Shown one piece after another: positions 36,280-44,903 of a stretch of DNA of 64,000 bases. The notes beneath the pieces are model-generated. The model made no database searches. It saw nothing but the letters and a program-made list of their open reading frames with translations, and was not told the origin of the DNA. The stretch's first letter is position 1. Every line of letters begins with the position of its first letter. The stretch lies in contig JACIVX010000001.1 of the NCBI GenBank assembly GCA_014361295.1, positions 1,334,293-1,398,292 on the forward strand, written 5' to 3'. The stretch comes from Methanomassiliicoccales archaeon (GTDB lineage Archaea; Thermoplasmatota; Thermoplasmata; Methanomassiliicoccales; JACIVX01). A program made the translations under genes and the position numbers.

Positions 36280-36739
36280 GTTTGTGATATTCTTCTGCAT
36301 TTCTGGCGGCACGTTCTCTTATGCCTGGATCATCTTGTTTGACGATTTTTCCTGGGACGCCGACCACGATCGATTTCGGCGGTATTTTTGTCCCTGCAGT
36401 GATCAAAGCACCAGCACCGATAATGCACTCATCGCCGATGATCGCGCCGTTCAGAATCGTCGAGTGCATACCGATGATACAGTAATCACCGATCGTCGCG
36501 CCGTGAATGACAGCACCATGACCAATCGACACATCTTTCCCTATGATATTCGGTGAATCTTCATCGCCGTGAATCGTCACGTGTTCTTGGATATTCGAAC
36601 CCTCGCCAACTGTTATCGCATTAAGATCTCCTCTTAAAACAGCATATGGCCAGATACTGACACCCTCTTCGATGGTGACGTTGCCGATAATGACCGCCGT
36701 AGGATCAATGAAGACTTTTCCTTTGATATTGATTGCCAT
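36230..36739 (-). CDS. Gamma-type carbonic anhydrase family protein
   Basis: 169 residues made of hexapeptide (left-handed beta-helix) repeats. The metal ligands of the gamma class are in place: H57, H74 and H79, with RGDLNAITVGEGSNIQ supplying the conserved Arg, Asp and Gln. Members hydrate CO2 or have related acyl roles; activity is not certain because many homologues are inactive in tests. The C terminus extends 50 bases into the convergent HD gene, which is unusual but both frames look real. Confidence 0.92.
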   Translation of the reverse strand: MAINIKGKVFIDPTAVIIGNVTIEEGVSIWPYAVLRGDLNAITVGEGSNIQEHVTIHGDEDSPNIIGKDVSIGHGAVIHGATIGDYCIIGMHSTILNGAIIGDECIIGAGALITAGTKIPPKSIVVGVPGKIVKQDDPGIRERAARNAEEYHKLRDSYLAGKYTRYTTR

Positions 36740-36794
36740 GAACGCCCCGAATGAAGTAGAAAAGAAAAAACTTCTCCTTCTGTCTTTTTACTCT

Positions 36795-37058
36795 CTATAA
36801 TTTCACAGGCGGTTTCTTGGTTGTCACCCTCTTTGGGAAATACTTGAGGATGATCACATCGCCGACGGCCTGGATCCATCGGTAAGGAATGTTAATAGCT
36901 TTCGAATCTTCGACGAGTAGCGGATTCGTCTCGCTAATGAAAAGGCCATCAATGCATTTCTTTTCCAGCTCGATGACAAGGTTATTGACATTCCCGACGA
37001 AGATTCCGTTCGGGGTGTAGACCTGCAACCCGATGAGTTCCGAAGCTTCCTCCAACAT
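36795..37058 (-). CDS. PRC-barrel domain protein
   Basis: 87 residues. GLQVYTPNGIFVGNVNNLVIELEKKCIDGLFI and AINIPYRWIQAVGDVIIL form the six-stranded PRC barrel. Archaeal single-domain PRC proteins are abundant and some (the CdpB group) take part in cell division; this one cannot be assigned to a subgroup by eye. A second PRC-barrel gene lies at 47950-48189. Confidence 0.88.
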   Translation of the reverse strand: MLEEASELIGLQVYTPNGIFVGNVNNLVIELEKKCIDGLFISETNPLLVEDSKAINIPYRWIQAVGDVIILKYFPKRVTTKKPPVKL

Positions 37059-37291
37059 CAGCTATCCCTTTTCCATATGTCTGTTGCTTCTTAAAAAGCC
37101 TTCGGATTCTGATATATGAGTTAGACAAATCCCCATTAATCGATTGTTGAAGTCAATAAGGGAGAAAACTGCAATCGATACAATCTTTGGGCTCAGCCAA
37201 CTACAATTATCCCTACTTTCTTCAGCTTATGAGGATTGATCATTCAAATCCTCGAACCGTTAGGCAGAAACTTTAATAAACGACATAATAT

Positions 37292-37324
37292 TATCGGTTT
37301 TGTCTAAATCGAACACAACCGATA
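37292..37324 (+). promoter_or_regulatory. Inverted repeat in the thioredoxin leader
   Basis: TATCGGTT (37292-37299) is repeated in inverted form as AACCGATA (37317-37324). It lies just after the TATA box TTTAATAAAC (about 37271-37280) and its right arm ends where the ribosome site AGGTGAT (37324-37330) begins. It could be an operator over the transcription start or a hairpin next to the ribosome site. Confidence 0.5.
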
Positions 37325-37336
37325 GGTGATCACATT

Positions 37337-37738
37337 ATGGACGAACTGGAAGAGATTCGAAGGAGAAAACTTAAGGAATTAATGGAAGCGGCGGAAAAGC
37401 ACACAGCCTCTCAATGGCCTCCAGAACCTGTCGAGATCAGCGACACTGAATTTGATAGCTTTACAAAAAAATACGACGTGGTTGTGGTGGATTGCTGGGC
37501 TCCATGGTGCGGCCCATGCCGGATGATTGCGCCTATCATAGATAGCTTGGCCAGAGAGCTTCAAGGGCGTGTTGCGTTCGGAAAACTGAACACCGATGAA
37601 AATCAAAGGACCGCCTTGCAGTATCGAATACAGGCCATCCCAACGCTCCTCGTTTTCAAGAATGGGAAGCTCGTCGACAGAATCGTTGGCGCTATTCCAA
37701 AAGACCAGATTATGAAAAGAATCCAGAAATTCATGTAG
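37337..37738 (+). CDS. trxA: Thioredoxin with an N-terminal extension
   Basis: 133 residues. The thioredoxin fold starts near residue 33; the redox motif WCGPC is at 57-61 and the cis-proline segment AIPTLLVFKNG follows. About 30 extra residues at the N terminus, MDELEEIRRRKLKELMEAA, form a charged helix much like the N terminus of archaeal PDCD5-type DNA-binding proteins, so it may mediate binding. The gene starts a cluster with a small coiled-coil protein and a thioredoxin-reductase-like flavoprotein. ATG 37337 has AGGTGAT seven bases upstream. Confidence 0.94.
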   Translation: MDELEEIRRRKLKELMEAAEKHTASQWPPEPVEISDTEFDSFTKKYDVVVVDCWAPWCGPCRMIAPIIDSLARELQGRVAFGKLNTDENQRTALQYRIQAIPTLLVFKNGKLVDRIVGAIPKDQIMKRIQKFM

Positions 37739-37748
37739 TGGCGTAGAA

Positions 37749-37913
37749 ATGAAGGATGAGGAGCATCGAATAAGGCTCGAGAAACTTGAAGAGGAACTTG
37801 CTGAACTGGAGGCAAATCGGCCCGCCCATTCCCCCAAGCCGTCTCTCGAGATAAGAATTGATGAATTGCGCGATGAAATAGCCATCCTGAAAAAGAAGCT
37901 AGAGAAAAAATAG
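37749..37913 (+). CDS. Small 54-residue coiled-coil protein
   Basis: ATG at 37749, TAG at 37911-37913, ten bases after the thioredoxin stop. Two charged helices, RLEKLEEELAELEANRPAHS and IDELRDEIAILKKKLEKK, flank a NRPAHSPKPS turn. Short proteins with this pattern are common in archaea but their role is unknown. The tight spacing implies co-transcription with thioredoxin. Confidence 0.75.
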   Translation: MKDEEHRIRLEKLEEELAELEANRPAHSPKPSLEIRIDELRDEIAILKKKLEKK

Positions 37914-38000
37914 GGCCGATCCTCCAGACTTTTTGGGTTTGATCAAATTCTCGTATTGCATGGAACAACTGTTATAACGGCGCAACATCATTTTCATTTG

Positions 38001-38900
38001 ATGAAGGATTTGGAAACGGATGTTGGGATCGTAGGATGCGGACCCGCTGGACTGCAGGCTGCTATTCATGCCGCGAGGAGCAAAGTGAAGGTTGTGATCA
38101 TTGGCCATCCAGAGAGAAGCGCGCTGGTGAAGTCAAGAGTTGAGAATTACCTCGGGATCGAATCGGCGGAAGGCGAAGAAATCTTGAAAATGGGGGTAAA
38201 TCAGGCAAAAAAATTTGGCGCACAAATTCTGGAGGAAGATGTGATCAAGCTGAGTAAGGATGAAAGGCGCTTTTTGATCGAGACCGACCATGAAAGAAAA
38301 ATCATCGCCAAGGCGCTCATTCTGGCACCTGGCATTTCGAGAGTGAAACTTGGTATCAAGGGCGAAAAGGAATTCCTTGGTCGGGGTGTCAGTTACTGCG
38401 CATCGTGCGACTGCAATTTCTTCAAGGGCAAGAGGGTTGCGGTCATAGGTGATGAGAGCGTTGCCGCATCATCGGCGCTTCTTTTAAAAGATTACGCTAG
38501 CAAGGTCTTCTGGATATCAAAAGAAATGAAAGTTGCGAAACCGTTGCTCGATAAGATCAAATCGACGACGATCGAGATCATCTCGCCTGCAATGCCCGTT
38601 AGAATCTACGGTGACGAGGTTGTCACTGGTCTCGAACTGAATGACGGTCGGAAGCTCGATCTTGACGGCGTTTTCATCGAGCTCGGTGCAATGGGGTCGA
38701 TCGAACTTGCGCTCGAAATCGGAATCATACCAGAGCCAAGTGGACTGATTTCCGTCGATAATGATTGTAAAACGGAGGTCGACGGCGTTTTCGCTTGTGG
38801 CGACGTGACTGGCCAACCATGGCAGCTGGCAAAGGCAGTCGGACAAGGCTGCATTGCAGGTCTTAAGGCAGCGGAGTTCGTCAAGAACCAGGAGGGTTAA
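38001..38900 (+). CDS. trxB: Thioredoxin reductase-like flavoprotein lacking the usual NADPH motif
   Basis: About 299 residues. FAD is bound by GCGPAGLQAA and by FACGDVTGQPWQLAKAVGQG near the end. The redox disulfide is CASC (about 133-136). The pyridine-nucleotide site is altered: where most enzymes have GGGDSA and HRRxxxR, this has GDESVAASSA and then WISKEMK, so NADPH use is doubtful. Thermoplasma thioredoxin reductase and F420-dependent DFTR are known relatives with other donors. ATG 38001 is chosen because GTTATAA at about 37971-37977 places a leaderless transcript start there; an upstream TTG exists. Confidence 0.92.
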   Translation: MKDLETDVGIVGCGPAGLQAAIHAARSKVKVVIIGHPERSALVKSRVENYLGIESAEGEEILKMGVNQAKKFGAQILEEDVIKLSKDERRFLIETDHERKIIAKALILAPGISRVKLGIKGEKEFLGRGVSYCASCDCNFFKGKRVAVIGDESVAASSALLLKDYASKVFWISKEMKVAKPLLDKIKSTTIEIISPAMPVRIYGDEVVTGLELNDGRKLDLDGVFIELGAMGSIELALEIGIIPEPSGLISVDNDCKTEVDGVFACGDVTGQPWQLAKAVGQGCIAGLKAAEFVKNQEG

Positions 38901-38909
38901 CGTTTCGAT

Positions 38910-39431
38910 ATGGCCCTTGAAAACGAATTGATCGCGGGGATACTTCGCGGTGAAGGCGGATTTAGAGAGGCTTTGAAGAAGGTGCTTGAAGAAGACCTCC
39001 AGATGAGCGTCCCTGAGTTCTGCGCGAAGACGGGACTCTCGATGAGCACAATTTACAAGATCATGCAGGAGAGGAGAGAGCCAAATCTGCGAACTGTGAG
39101 GAGTATTATTCTGGCAGTTCGCAAACTTGAGAAACATCCGACAGGCAATTTCATCGCTGTCATCGCAAGTAGGCCAGTTCTTGAAAAAATTGAGGAACGT
39201 ACGATTAAAATCGGCGATAAAAACATCAGGGTTAAAGAATATCCTGCAGCGACGATGGAGGAAGCGATCATCTCTGCTGTAAGGGCCGAGAAAGACGGCG
39301 CCCTCGCCGTTGTCTGCGCGCCCATCGTCGCTCCAACGGTCGAAAAGATCCTCTCAGTGCCCGTGACAGTTGTGATTCCGCACGACTCTGTGTTGAGGGC
39401 AATTGAGATAGCGGCGAAAAAGGTTTATTGA
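38910..39431 (+). CDS. Xre-type HTH regulator of the COG1709 type
   Basis: 173 residues. An Xre-like helix-turn-helix is seen in SVPEFCAKTGLSMSTIYKIMQERREPNLRTVRSI. The C-terminal domain (NFIAVIASRPVLEKIEER...LAVVCAPIVAPTVEKILSVPVTVVIP) resembles a small effector-binding domain found in archaeal regulators of this type. It follows the thioredoxin-reductase-like gene by nine bases and may regulate that cluster or the convergent ABC importer. The ligand is unknown. Confidence 0.88.
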   Translation: MALENELIAGILRGEGGFREALKKVLEEDLQMSVPEFCAKTGLSMSTIYKIMQERREPNLRTVRSIILAVRKLEKHPTGNFIAVIASRPVLEKIEERTIKIGDKNIRVKEYPAATMEEAIISAVRAEKDGALAVVCAPIVAPTVEKILSVPVTVVIPHDSVLRAIEIAAKKVY

Positions 39432-39432
39432 G

Positions 39433-40200
39433 TCAGGTCGATGGTGCTGGCCTGACAACCTCTCTTTCTAGTTCTGCCAGAATGTGTTTTCTGAGCGATG
39501 CAAATTCGACGCTCGCTCTGTCTCTAGGACGAGGCATCGTGATATCGAAGATCTCTTTAATCGTTCCCGGACGTGCCGTCATGACGACGATGCGATCAGC
39601 CAAATAGACCGCCTCATCGACCGAATGCGTCACGAAAAGCACGGTTTTCTTTGTCTCAGACCATATGCGCAGGAGCTCTTTCTGCATCATGTTTCGTGTC
39701 TGCGCATCAAGCGCCCCAAACGGTTCATCCATCAGAAGAATTTTTGGATCATTGGCAAGTGCGCGCGCGATCCCCACCCGCTGTTTCATACCACCGGAGA
39801 GTTCGTATGGATGCGAATCCTCGAAACCTTTCAAGCCGACGAGTTCGATGTATTTATCGGAAATCGCTTTTCGCTCTTCTTTCGGCACTTTCTTGATTTC
39901 AAGTCCAAACTCAATGTTTTTCCTGACCGTTCGCCACGGAAACAGAGCGAACTCTTGAAACACCATACCGCGATCGGAACCTGGTCCAGCAATCTCGACG
40001 CCATCAAGTTTCACAGAGCCAGACGTCTTTGTTTCGAGTCCGGCCACGATGCGTAGGAGCGTCGTCTTACCGCAGCCGGAAGGGCCGAGAACGCAGACAA
40101 ATTCGTGATCCTTAACCTCGAGGGTGAAATCGGTGATCGCAACGAGTTCCTCATCATCCTTGGGAAATCTTTTTTCAAGTTTCTCGATGGTCAGCGTCAT
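39433..40200 (-). CDS. ABC importer ATP-binding protein (nitrate/sulfonate/taurine type)
   Basis: 255 residues. Walker [11 protein letters not shown], signature [16 protein letters not shown], Walker [13 protein letters not shown] and the switch His (TH of FVTHSVDEA) are intact. The D-loop and [17 protein letters not shown] segment are typical of the SsuB/TauB/NrtD group. It overlaps the permease stop by four bases. The ORF ends one base after the convergent regulator gene. Confidence 0.95.
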   Translation of the reverse strand: MTLTIEKLEKRFPKDDEELVAITDFTLEVKDHEFVCVLGPSGCGKTTLLRIVAGLETKTSGSVKLDGVEIAGPGSDRGMVFQEFALFPWRTVRKNIEFGLEIKKVPKEERKAISDKYIELVGLKGFEDSHPYELSGGMKQRVGIARALANDPKILLMDEPFGALDAQTRNMMQKELLRIWSETKKTVLFVTHSVDEAVYLADRIVVMTARPGTIKEIFDITMPRPRDRASVEFASLRKHILAELEREVVRPAPST

Positions 40201-41024
40201 TTCATCCCCATCAATCGCGACAAATACTGCTCAATATACCTGCTGATACCCACCGTCAAAATCCCGAGAATTGCGATAACGACCATTCCAGCATACATGT
40301 ATTCGTATTTACCAAGCTGCTCCATGAAGTAGATATAATAACCAACTCCACCTCCTACAGCGCCGATCATTTCCGCAGCCACGATACACATCCAGCCAAT
40401 ACCTAAACCGATCGTGATGCCGGTCATGAGAAAAGGAACGGTTGATGGAAAAATCACTTTTGTAAATAGTCTTATCCGATCGGCACCAAGCGTACGCGCC
40501 GCATCTATAAGTGTTGGATCGACCGATTTCACGCCAAAGATGACGTTCGAGAGAAGAGGGAAGAAGACGCCAATGAAGATGACCATAACCGGACCCCAAA
40601 AGAGCTTGAAGATGAGGAGAAATACCGGCACCCATGCAATCGGGGGTATAGGTCTGAAAACCTCGATCACTGGCTTTGCGACAGTTTCTGCTGTCCTGAA
40701 GAATCCCATCATCAAACCCAGTGGGACTGCAACACAAAATGCGAGGACAAAACCGAGGAGAAACCGCTGGAGGCTTGATGCGATGTTATCGCCCATCGTG
40801 ATGCCAAGGGATGGAGCTGGCGTACGAAATGAATCGACAAACGCCTGGAAGACTTCATAGGGTCCAGGCAAGTATGCACGGTTGATAATTATTGAAAAAA
40901 GCCACCACACAATCAGGAATCCAGCCAGGGAAAGGGGTGTGATCCATAAAATCCGAAAAGTCCCGGTCTCAGAGATCTTCCTCCATTTCTTTTTCAGCCT
41001 TTCCCAGGGTGAGCTCATCTGCAT
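40197..41024 (-). CDS. ABC importer permease (SsuC/TauC type)
   Basis: 275 residues with six hydrophobic segments. The EAA loop [35 protein letters not shown] identifies the binding-protein-dependent permease family; [17 protein letters not shown] is typical of SsuC/TauC/NrtB. It pairs with the downstream ATPase. The gene starts 39 bases after the binding-protein gene. Confidence 0.95.
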   Translation of the reverse strand: MQMSSPWERLKKKWRKISETGTFRILWITPLSLAGFLIVWWLFSIIINRAYLPGPYEVFQAFVDSFRTPAPSLGITMGDNIASSLQRFLLGFVLAFCVAVPLGLMMGFFRTAETVAKPVIEVFRPIPPIAWVPVFLLIFKLFWGPVMVIFIGVFFPLLSNVIFGVKSVDPTLIDAARTLGADRIRLFTKVIFPSTVPFLMTGITIGLGIGWMCIVAAEMIGAVGGGVGYYIYFMEQLGKYEYMYAGMVVIAILGILTVGISRYIEQYLSRLMGMK

Positions 41025-41063
41025 CCCTTATTGAATCAAAAAAGAAAAAGGTTTGTAGGGACG

Positions 41064-42149
41064 CTACGTCCCCTTGAGTTTGAGCTTGTAGCCGTGCTCG
41101 TTTGCGTAGAACATCAACAACAGATGCTGTATCGAGCCAGGTCCCGGTGTCGCGATCGTCTGACCGTCGAGTTCGTCGAAGCTCGCGATCCCAGCTTTGG
41201 CGATGATCGCCGAACCACCGCTGTTGACCAGTGAAACGATTTCGATCTGGATGTTCGCATTGATGCGTTTCAGGAGTGCTGGCGGGCTTCCGAGATATCC
41301 CATGTCGATTTCATCTCGAGCGAAACCGTCCATCAGGAACGCACCGTTTGCATAAGGCAGAGGCGATTGAATCTCGACACCATACTTTTCAAACAACGTC
41401 TTCCCGCCCCAGAGCGTTTCGTTCATTGCCACAGCTCTCGCGAACTGATGGAGATCGCCCATCAGGTATCCCAGTTTCACGGTGCCGAGAATCGTGTCGC
41501 TCGGCTCAACGGCCATCGCTTTTTCCAAATAACTCGTGTTGACGATCGAATTGACAAAAGCCGTCACATTCGGGTATCCGCCGAGGGAAGTAATTTGCCC
41601 TAGATCGGCGAACATTGAAGTATAGTTTTCAAACCATTTCTTCACTTGTTCTGTAATCTCATAGTTGAATTCGATGTGTTCAATCGCCGACTCGACGACC
41701 GTTGTATTTCTGTCACTGAACTGTGCACCGATCTCCAAAAGTTTCGTGTAATTATCACCGCCATTTTCAATCGTTTCGATGATCCAGTTCGTCGCATCGA
41801 TGTGCGCCCTGATAACTCTTGCAACGAGATCGTTATTCTTCGCAACTTCCGAATCAGCAAAACTCTTCTTCACGGCGATGACGCAGCAGGGATGATGCGG
41901 CCATATGTCGTTAGACCAGGCGATAACGGTGGCGGTACCGTCAACTAAGGAATCAGAAACATAAGGTTCCCAGCTGACAGCTCCTTGGACGGTGTTGGTC
42001 TGCAGCGCAGCACGCTGGTTCGCTGGTGCGATGGCACTCCAATATACGACTTTTTCCTCCGCGGCTGGCTTGTACAAAACAGCCGCGGATACAACGGCGA
42101 GAATTGCAATAATCGCAATAATAACTGCATAGATTGCCGATCGCTTCAT
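41064..42149 (-). CDS. Membrane-anchored substrate-binding protein of a nitrate/sulfonate-type ABC importer, apparently circularly permuted
   Basis: 361 residues. A single hydrophobic segment (7-26) with no lipobox Cys anchors or exports it. The order of conserved blocks is reversed relative to SsuA/NrtA/TauA relatives: WEPY (60-63) and HPCCV (86-90), which normally lie in the C-terminal half, come first, while VKLGY...DLHQ (224-235), GEIDMGYLGSPPALLKRINA-like and ATPGPGSIQHLLL (333-345), normally N-terminal, come last. Reading from the C terminus into the mature N terminus restores the usual order. All blocks are well preserved, so the protein is probably functional. It is the first gene of a three-gene importer operon. 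Confidence 0.85.
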   Translation of the reverse strand: MKRSAIYAVIIAIIAILAVVSAAVLYKPAAEEKVVYWSAIAPANQRAALQTNTVQGAVSWEPYVSDSLVDGTATVIAWSNDIWPHHPCCVIAVKKSFADSEVAKNNDLVARVIRAHIDATNWIIETIENGGDNYTKLLEIGAQFSDRNTTVVESAIEHIEFNYEITEQVKKWFENYTSMFADLGQITSLGGYPNVTAFVNSIVNTSYLEKAMAVEPSDTILGTVKLGYLMGDLHQFARAVAMNETLWGGKTLFEKYGVEIQSPLPYANGAFLMDGFARDEIDMGYLGSPPALLKRINANIQIEIVSLVNSGGSAIIAKAGIASFDELDGQTIATPGPGSIQHLLLMFYANEHGYKLKLKGT

Positions 42150-42493
42150 AAGTTCACCGATTTCAATACTTTAACGGGTCTATAAATGGTTTCTCCCTAG
42201 AAGGATAAAAATTGGCCTATTTGTACATTTTTTTCTTCACAATTCTACATAATGGTATTCGACAGGCTGATCTCGAAGGACCAACAACGGCTGTAGTGCT
42301 GAGGCTTCACTCTTGGACCGGCTGGTTACTGATTCTTAATTGAGATTAAGATCGCGATGTTTATCTACATTTCAAATCCATTTCATTTATCAACGGCGCA
42401 TTTTTGGATTTTTTTGATGTCTTTTAAAAAAAGAATCACATTGCCGAAAGAAAAAAATTAATAAGCTTTAATAATCTCGAGTTATCCGATATT
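42150..42493. promoter_or_regulatory. Divergent intergenic region of the ABC operon and the elp3 operon
   Basis: On the minus strand ATTTATAGA near 42181-42189 is a plausible TATA box for the importer, with GGTGA (42154-42158) as ribosome site. On the plus strand TTTAATAA at 42467-42474 lies about 24 bases before ATG 42494 with no Shine-Dalgarno sequence, so the HTH gene is probably leaderless. The middle has no recognised feature and no leftover of a normal-order binding protein. Confidence 0.5.
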
Positions 42494-42946
42494 ATGTTCC
42501 AGCTCAACGTCGTAAGCAACACACCACTAACGCCGATTAATGATGTCGATGAAGTTGCCACAGAATTCCTCAAGCAGATAGGTTATCTGCCAATGAATTT
42601 CGATCCCAAGAAGAAAAGGGGAAATTCAACAGAAGGAATTCCCTATAAGCTCTTTGTAGAGTGTTTCATGAAAAATATGAAACGTGTTTGGCTTGTTGAA
42701 GAGCTGGCAATTTATCTCAAAACGACAAAACCCACAGTCTACAGACATCTCAATAAATTAAAATCGATGGATTTGATTGAAGAAGTTGAGACTGTGCGCG
42801 ATGGGCAGACAAAGAAGGGATACCGCATTCGATATGGCGATCTGCGAAAGGCATGGAGCTTCACCGAGGCAAATGTACAAATGGCGATGGAAAATTACCG
42901 CAAGACGGTCGATCATCTCCAGAAATTGATCGAGGAGGCGAGGTAG
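42494..42946 (+). CDS. HTH regulator upstream of elp3
   Basis: 150 residues. A winged-helix with ArsR-like shape is seen at RVWLVEELAIYLKTTKPTVYRHLNKLKSMDLIEEVET, followed by a wing (GQTKKGYRIRYGD) and a C-terminal helix. The first 60 residues, including GYLPMNFDPKKKRGN, are unfamiliar. The TAG is followed directly by the ATG of the next gene, so all three genes to elp3 are likely one operon. It probably regulates its own operon; this is inference. Confidence 0.85.
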   Translation: MFQLNVVSNTPLTPINDVDEVATEFLKQIGYLPMNFDPKKKRGNSTEGIPYKLFVECFMKNMKRVWLVEELAIYLKTTKPTVYRHLNKLKSMDLIEEVETVRDGQTKKGYRIRYGDLRKAWSFTEANVQMAMENYRKTVDHLQKLIEEAR

Positions 42947-43231
42947 ATGTCGGGCAAAGAGATCGAACCAAATCTCACAAAGGGTTCGAAGTGCAGGGTG
43001 ATCAGCAGGGGCGGCGAAGGGCAGCCGTTATTGACAACTGGTGAATTCAAAGGGTACGTTGCATTCGGACATGATACGGCCATCAGTATTGAACTGGATG
43101 ATTCTCATGGAGAAGAAGCGGGGAGAATCAGATTGATTCCCTGCATTGCGGTTCTTTCGATTGATCTGTTGCAGTTGAAAAGAGAGGAAGAGAAAAAGGA
43201 AAGCGAGGAGAGAGAGGTTTACTTCAGGTAA
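42947..43231 (+). CDS. Small SH3-like conserved protein
   Basis: 94 residues. GSKCRVISRGGEGQPLLTTGEFKGYVAFGHDTAISIELDDS has the strand-turn pattern of an SH3-like or KOW-like barrel, followed by IRLIPCIAVLSIDLLQ and a charged tail. It resembles small proteins often encoded next to elp3 or RNA-related genes in archaea. Function unknown. Starts immediately after the HTH gene stop and ends ten bases before elp3. Confidence 0.8.
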   Translation: MSGKEIEPNLTKGSKCRVISRGGEGQPLLTTGEFKGYVAFGHDTAISIELDDSHGEEAGRIRLIPCIAVLSIDLLQLKREEEKKESEEREVYFR

Positions 43232-43241
43232 ATGCGGTCAA

Positions 43242-44840
43242 ATGATGAATCCTTATAGGCGGGATGATTCAGGAATTAATCAGGTAGATCAAAATCGGTC
43301 GAGTTACCATGAAGCCCTGATCAGGCAGATCGTCGAGGGTGTAATCAAGGATAGAAAGAGTCTCCAGACCGCGAAGATTGTGCTTGCAAGGCAATTCAAC
43401 CTCAGCGAAATACCGCCTAACTCGGAAACTCTGGCAGTTGCGGACGAGGACGAATATCCATTGGTTTTGAGGTTATTGCGAAGGAAGCCTATGAGAACTC
43501 TGAGCGGCGTGGCGGTCGTCGCTGTAATGACTTCACCCGCGCCGTGTCCGCATGGTAAATGTATCTACTGCCCTGGCGGGGTCGAATACGGATCCCCGCA
43601 ATCCTACACGGGAAAGGAACCAGCGGCAAGGAGAGCCTCTGCCAACGATTTTGATGCATTTCGACAGGTGAGAAGCAGAATCGCACAGCTCGAGGCTATC
43701 GGCCATCCAACCGACAAGATCGATCTAATTATCATGGGCGGGACATTTACAACGCGCCCTAGGGAATACCAAATGTCATTTGTGAAAGGATGTTTTGATG
43801 CCTTGAATTCGAAAAGCAGTGAGTCGCTCGAGGAAGCGCATGAGATCAATGAAACGGCTGATCATCGATGTATCGGAATGACCGTCGAGACAAGGCCAGA
43901 TTCATTTGATCGAGAGAAAGCGGAATTCTCGATGTATCTTGGTGCCACGAGGGTTGAGTTTGGCGTACAGATACTTGATGACGAGATCCTAAGCGCGGTG
44001 AAAAGAGGACACGGTGTTTCGGAGGTCGTGAAAGCAACACGCATCGCAAAGGAACTGGGGCTCAAGGTCTGTTACCATATCATGCCTGGTCTGCCTGGCT
44101 CGACAAGAGAAAAGGACATCGCGAGTTTTTCGATGATGTTCGAGGATGAAAGATTTCGGCCTGATATGCTGAAGATCTATCCGACGCTTGTGGTTAAGGG
44201 GACACCGCTTTACGATCTATGGAAAGATGGAAAATACAGGCCCTATTCCACCGAAGAAGCGGTGGAAGTCATTGCTGAAATGAAAAAAATTGTGCCACCA
44301 TATGTCCGCATCCAGAGGATTCAGAGAGATATACCTGTGCCGCTGATCGAGGCAGGGGTCGACAAGGGGCACTTGAGGGAACTTGTCAGAGAGAAAATGA
44401 AGAAAGATGGAGCGAGTTGTCGGTGCATCAGATGCAGAGAAGTAGGATTACTCGGCGTTGAGCTTAACGAACAATTGCATGCAGAACTCGAGATCATCAA
44501 ATACCGGGCTTCAGGCGGTGACGAGTATTTCATTTCCTATGAAATTCCAGATCGGAACGCAGTTGTCGGCTATGCAAGGCTAAGACTCAATGATTCGCCA
44601 TTGAACAAGTTCGCGTCTCTGAGAGAATTAAAGGTTTTCGGCCAGATGTTGCCCGTCGGTCAAAGCGGAGAATCCTGGCAACATCGGGGTTTTGGCAGAC
44701 AGCTGATGGCCGAGGCGGAGCGAATCGCGCGCGAAAGAGGTTGCGAGGAAATCAAGGTTACAAGTGGTGTCGGCGTCAGGCGATACTATTCCTCACTCGG
44801 ATACGTGCGGGATGGCGTATATATGGCAAAAAAGCTCTGA
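43242..44840 (+). CDS. elp3: Archaeal Elp3, tRNA uridine-34 carboxymethyl-type radical SAM/GNAT enzyme
   Basis: 532 residues. The radical SAM cluster motif lies in CPHGKCIYCPGG, preceded by VVAVMTSPAP; GMTVETRPDSFD, TRVEFGVQILDDEIL and YHIMPGLPGSTREKD are Elp3 hallmarks. The C-terminal third is an acetyltransferase domain with GFGRQLMAEAERIARERG as the acetyl-CoA site and YYSSLGY at the end. It puts the carboxymethyl group on wobble uridine of tRNA. Archaeal Elp3 works without the other Elongator subunits. ATG 43242 or 43245 may be used. Confidence 0.97.
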   Translation: MMNPYRRDDSGINQVDQNRSSYHEALIRQIVEGVIKDRKSLQTAKIVLARQFNLSEIPPNSETLAVADEDEYPLVLRLLRRKPMRTLSGVAVVAVMTSPAPCPHGKCIYCPGGVEYGSPQSYTGKEPAARRASANDFDAFRQVRSRIAQLEAIGHPTDKIDLIIMGGTFTTRPREYQMSFVKGCFDALNSKSSESLEEAHEINETADHRCIGMTVETRPDSFDREKAEFSMYLGATRVEFGVQILDDEILSAVKRGHGVSEVVKATRIAKELGLKVCYHIMPGLPGSTREKDIASFSMMFEDERFRPDMLKIYPTLVVKGTPLYDLWKDGKYRPYSTEEAVEVIAEMKKIVPPYVRIQRIQRDIPVPLIEAGVDKGHLRELVREKMKKDGASCRCIRCREVGLLGVELNEQLHAELEIIKYRASGGDEYFISYEIPDRNAVVGYARLRLNDSPLNKFASLRELKVFGQMLPVGQSGESWQHRGFGRQLMAEAERIARERGCEEIKVTSGVGVRRYYSSLGYVRDGVYMAKKL

Positions 44841-44903
44841 TCACTTGCGACTCAAAAACCAATATTTTTATTTCATAGTGCTGATACTTAATTTGGTGTT
44901 TTA

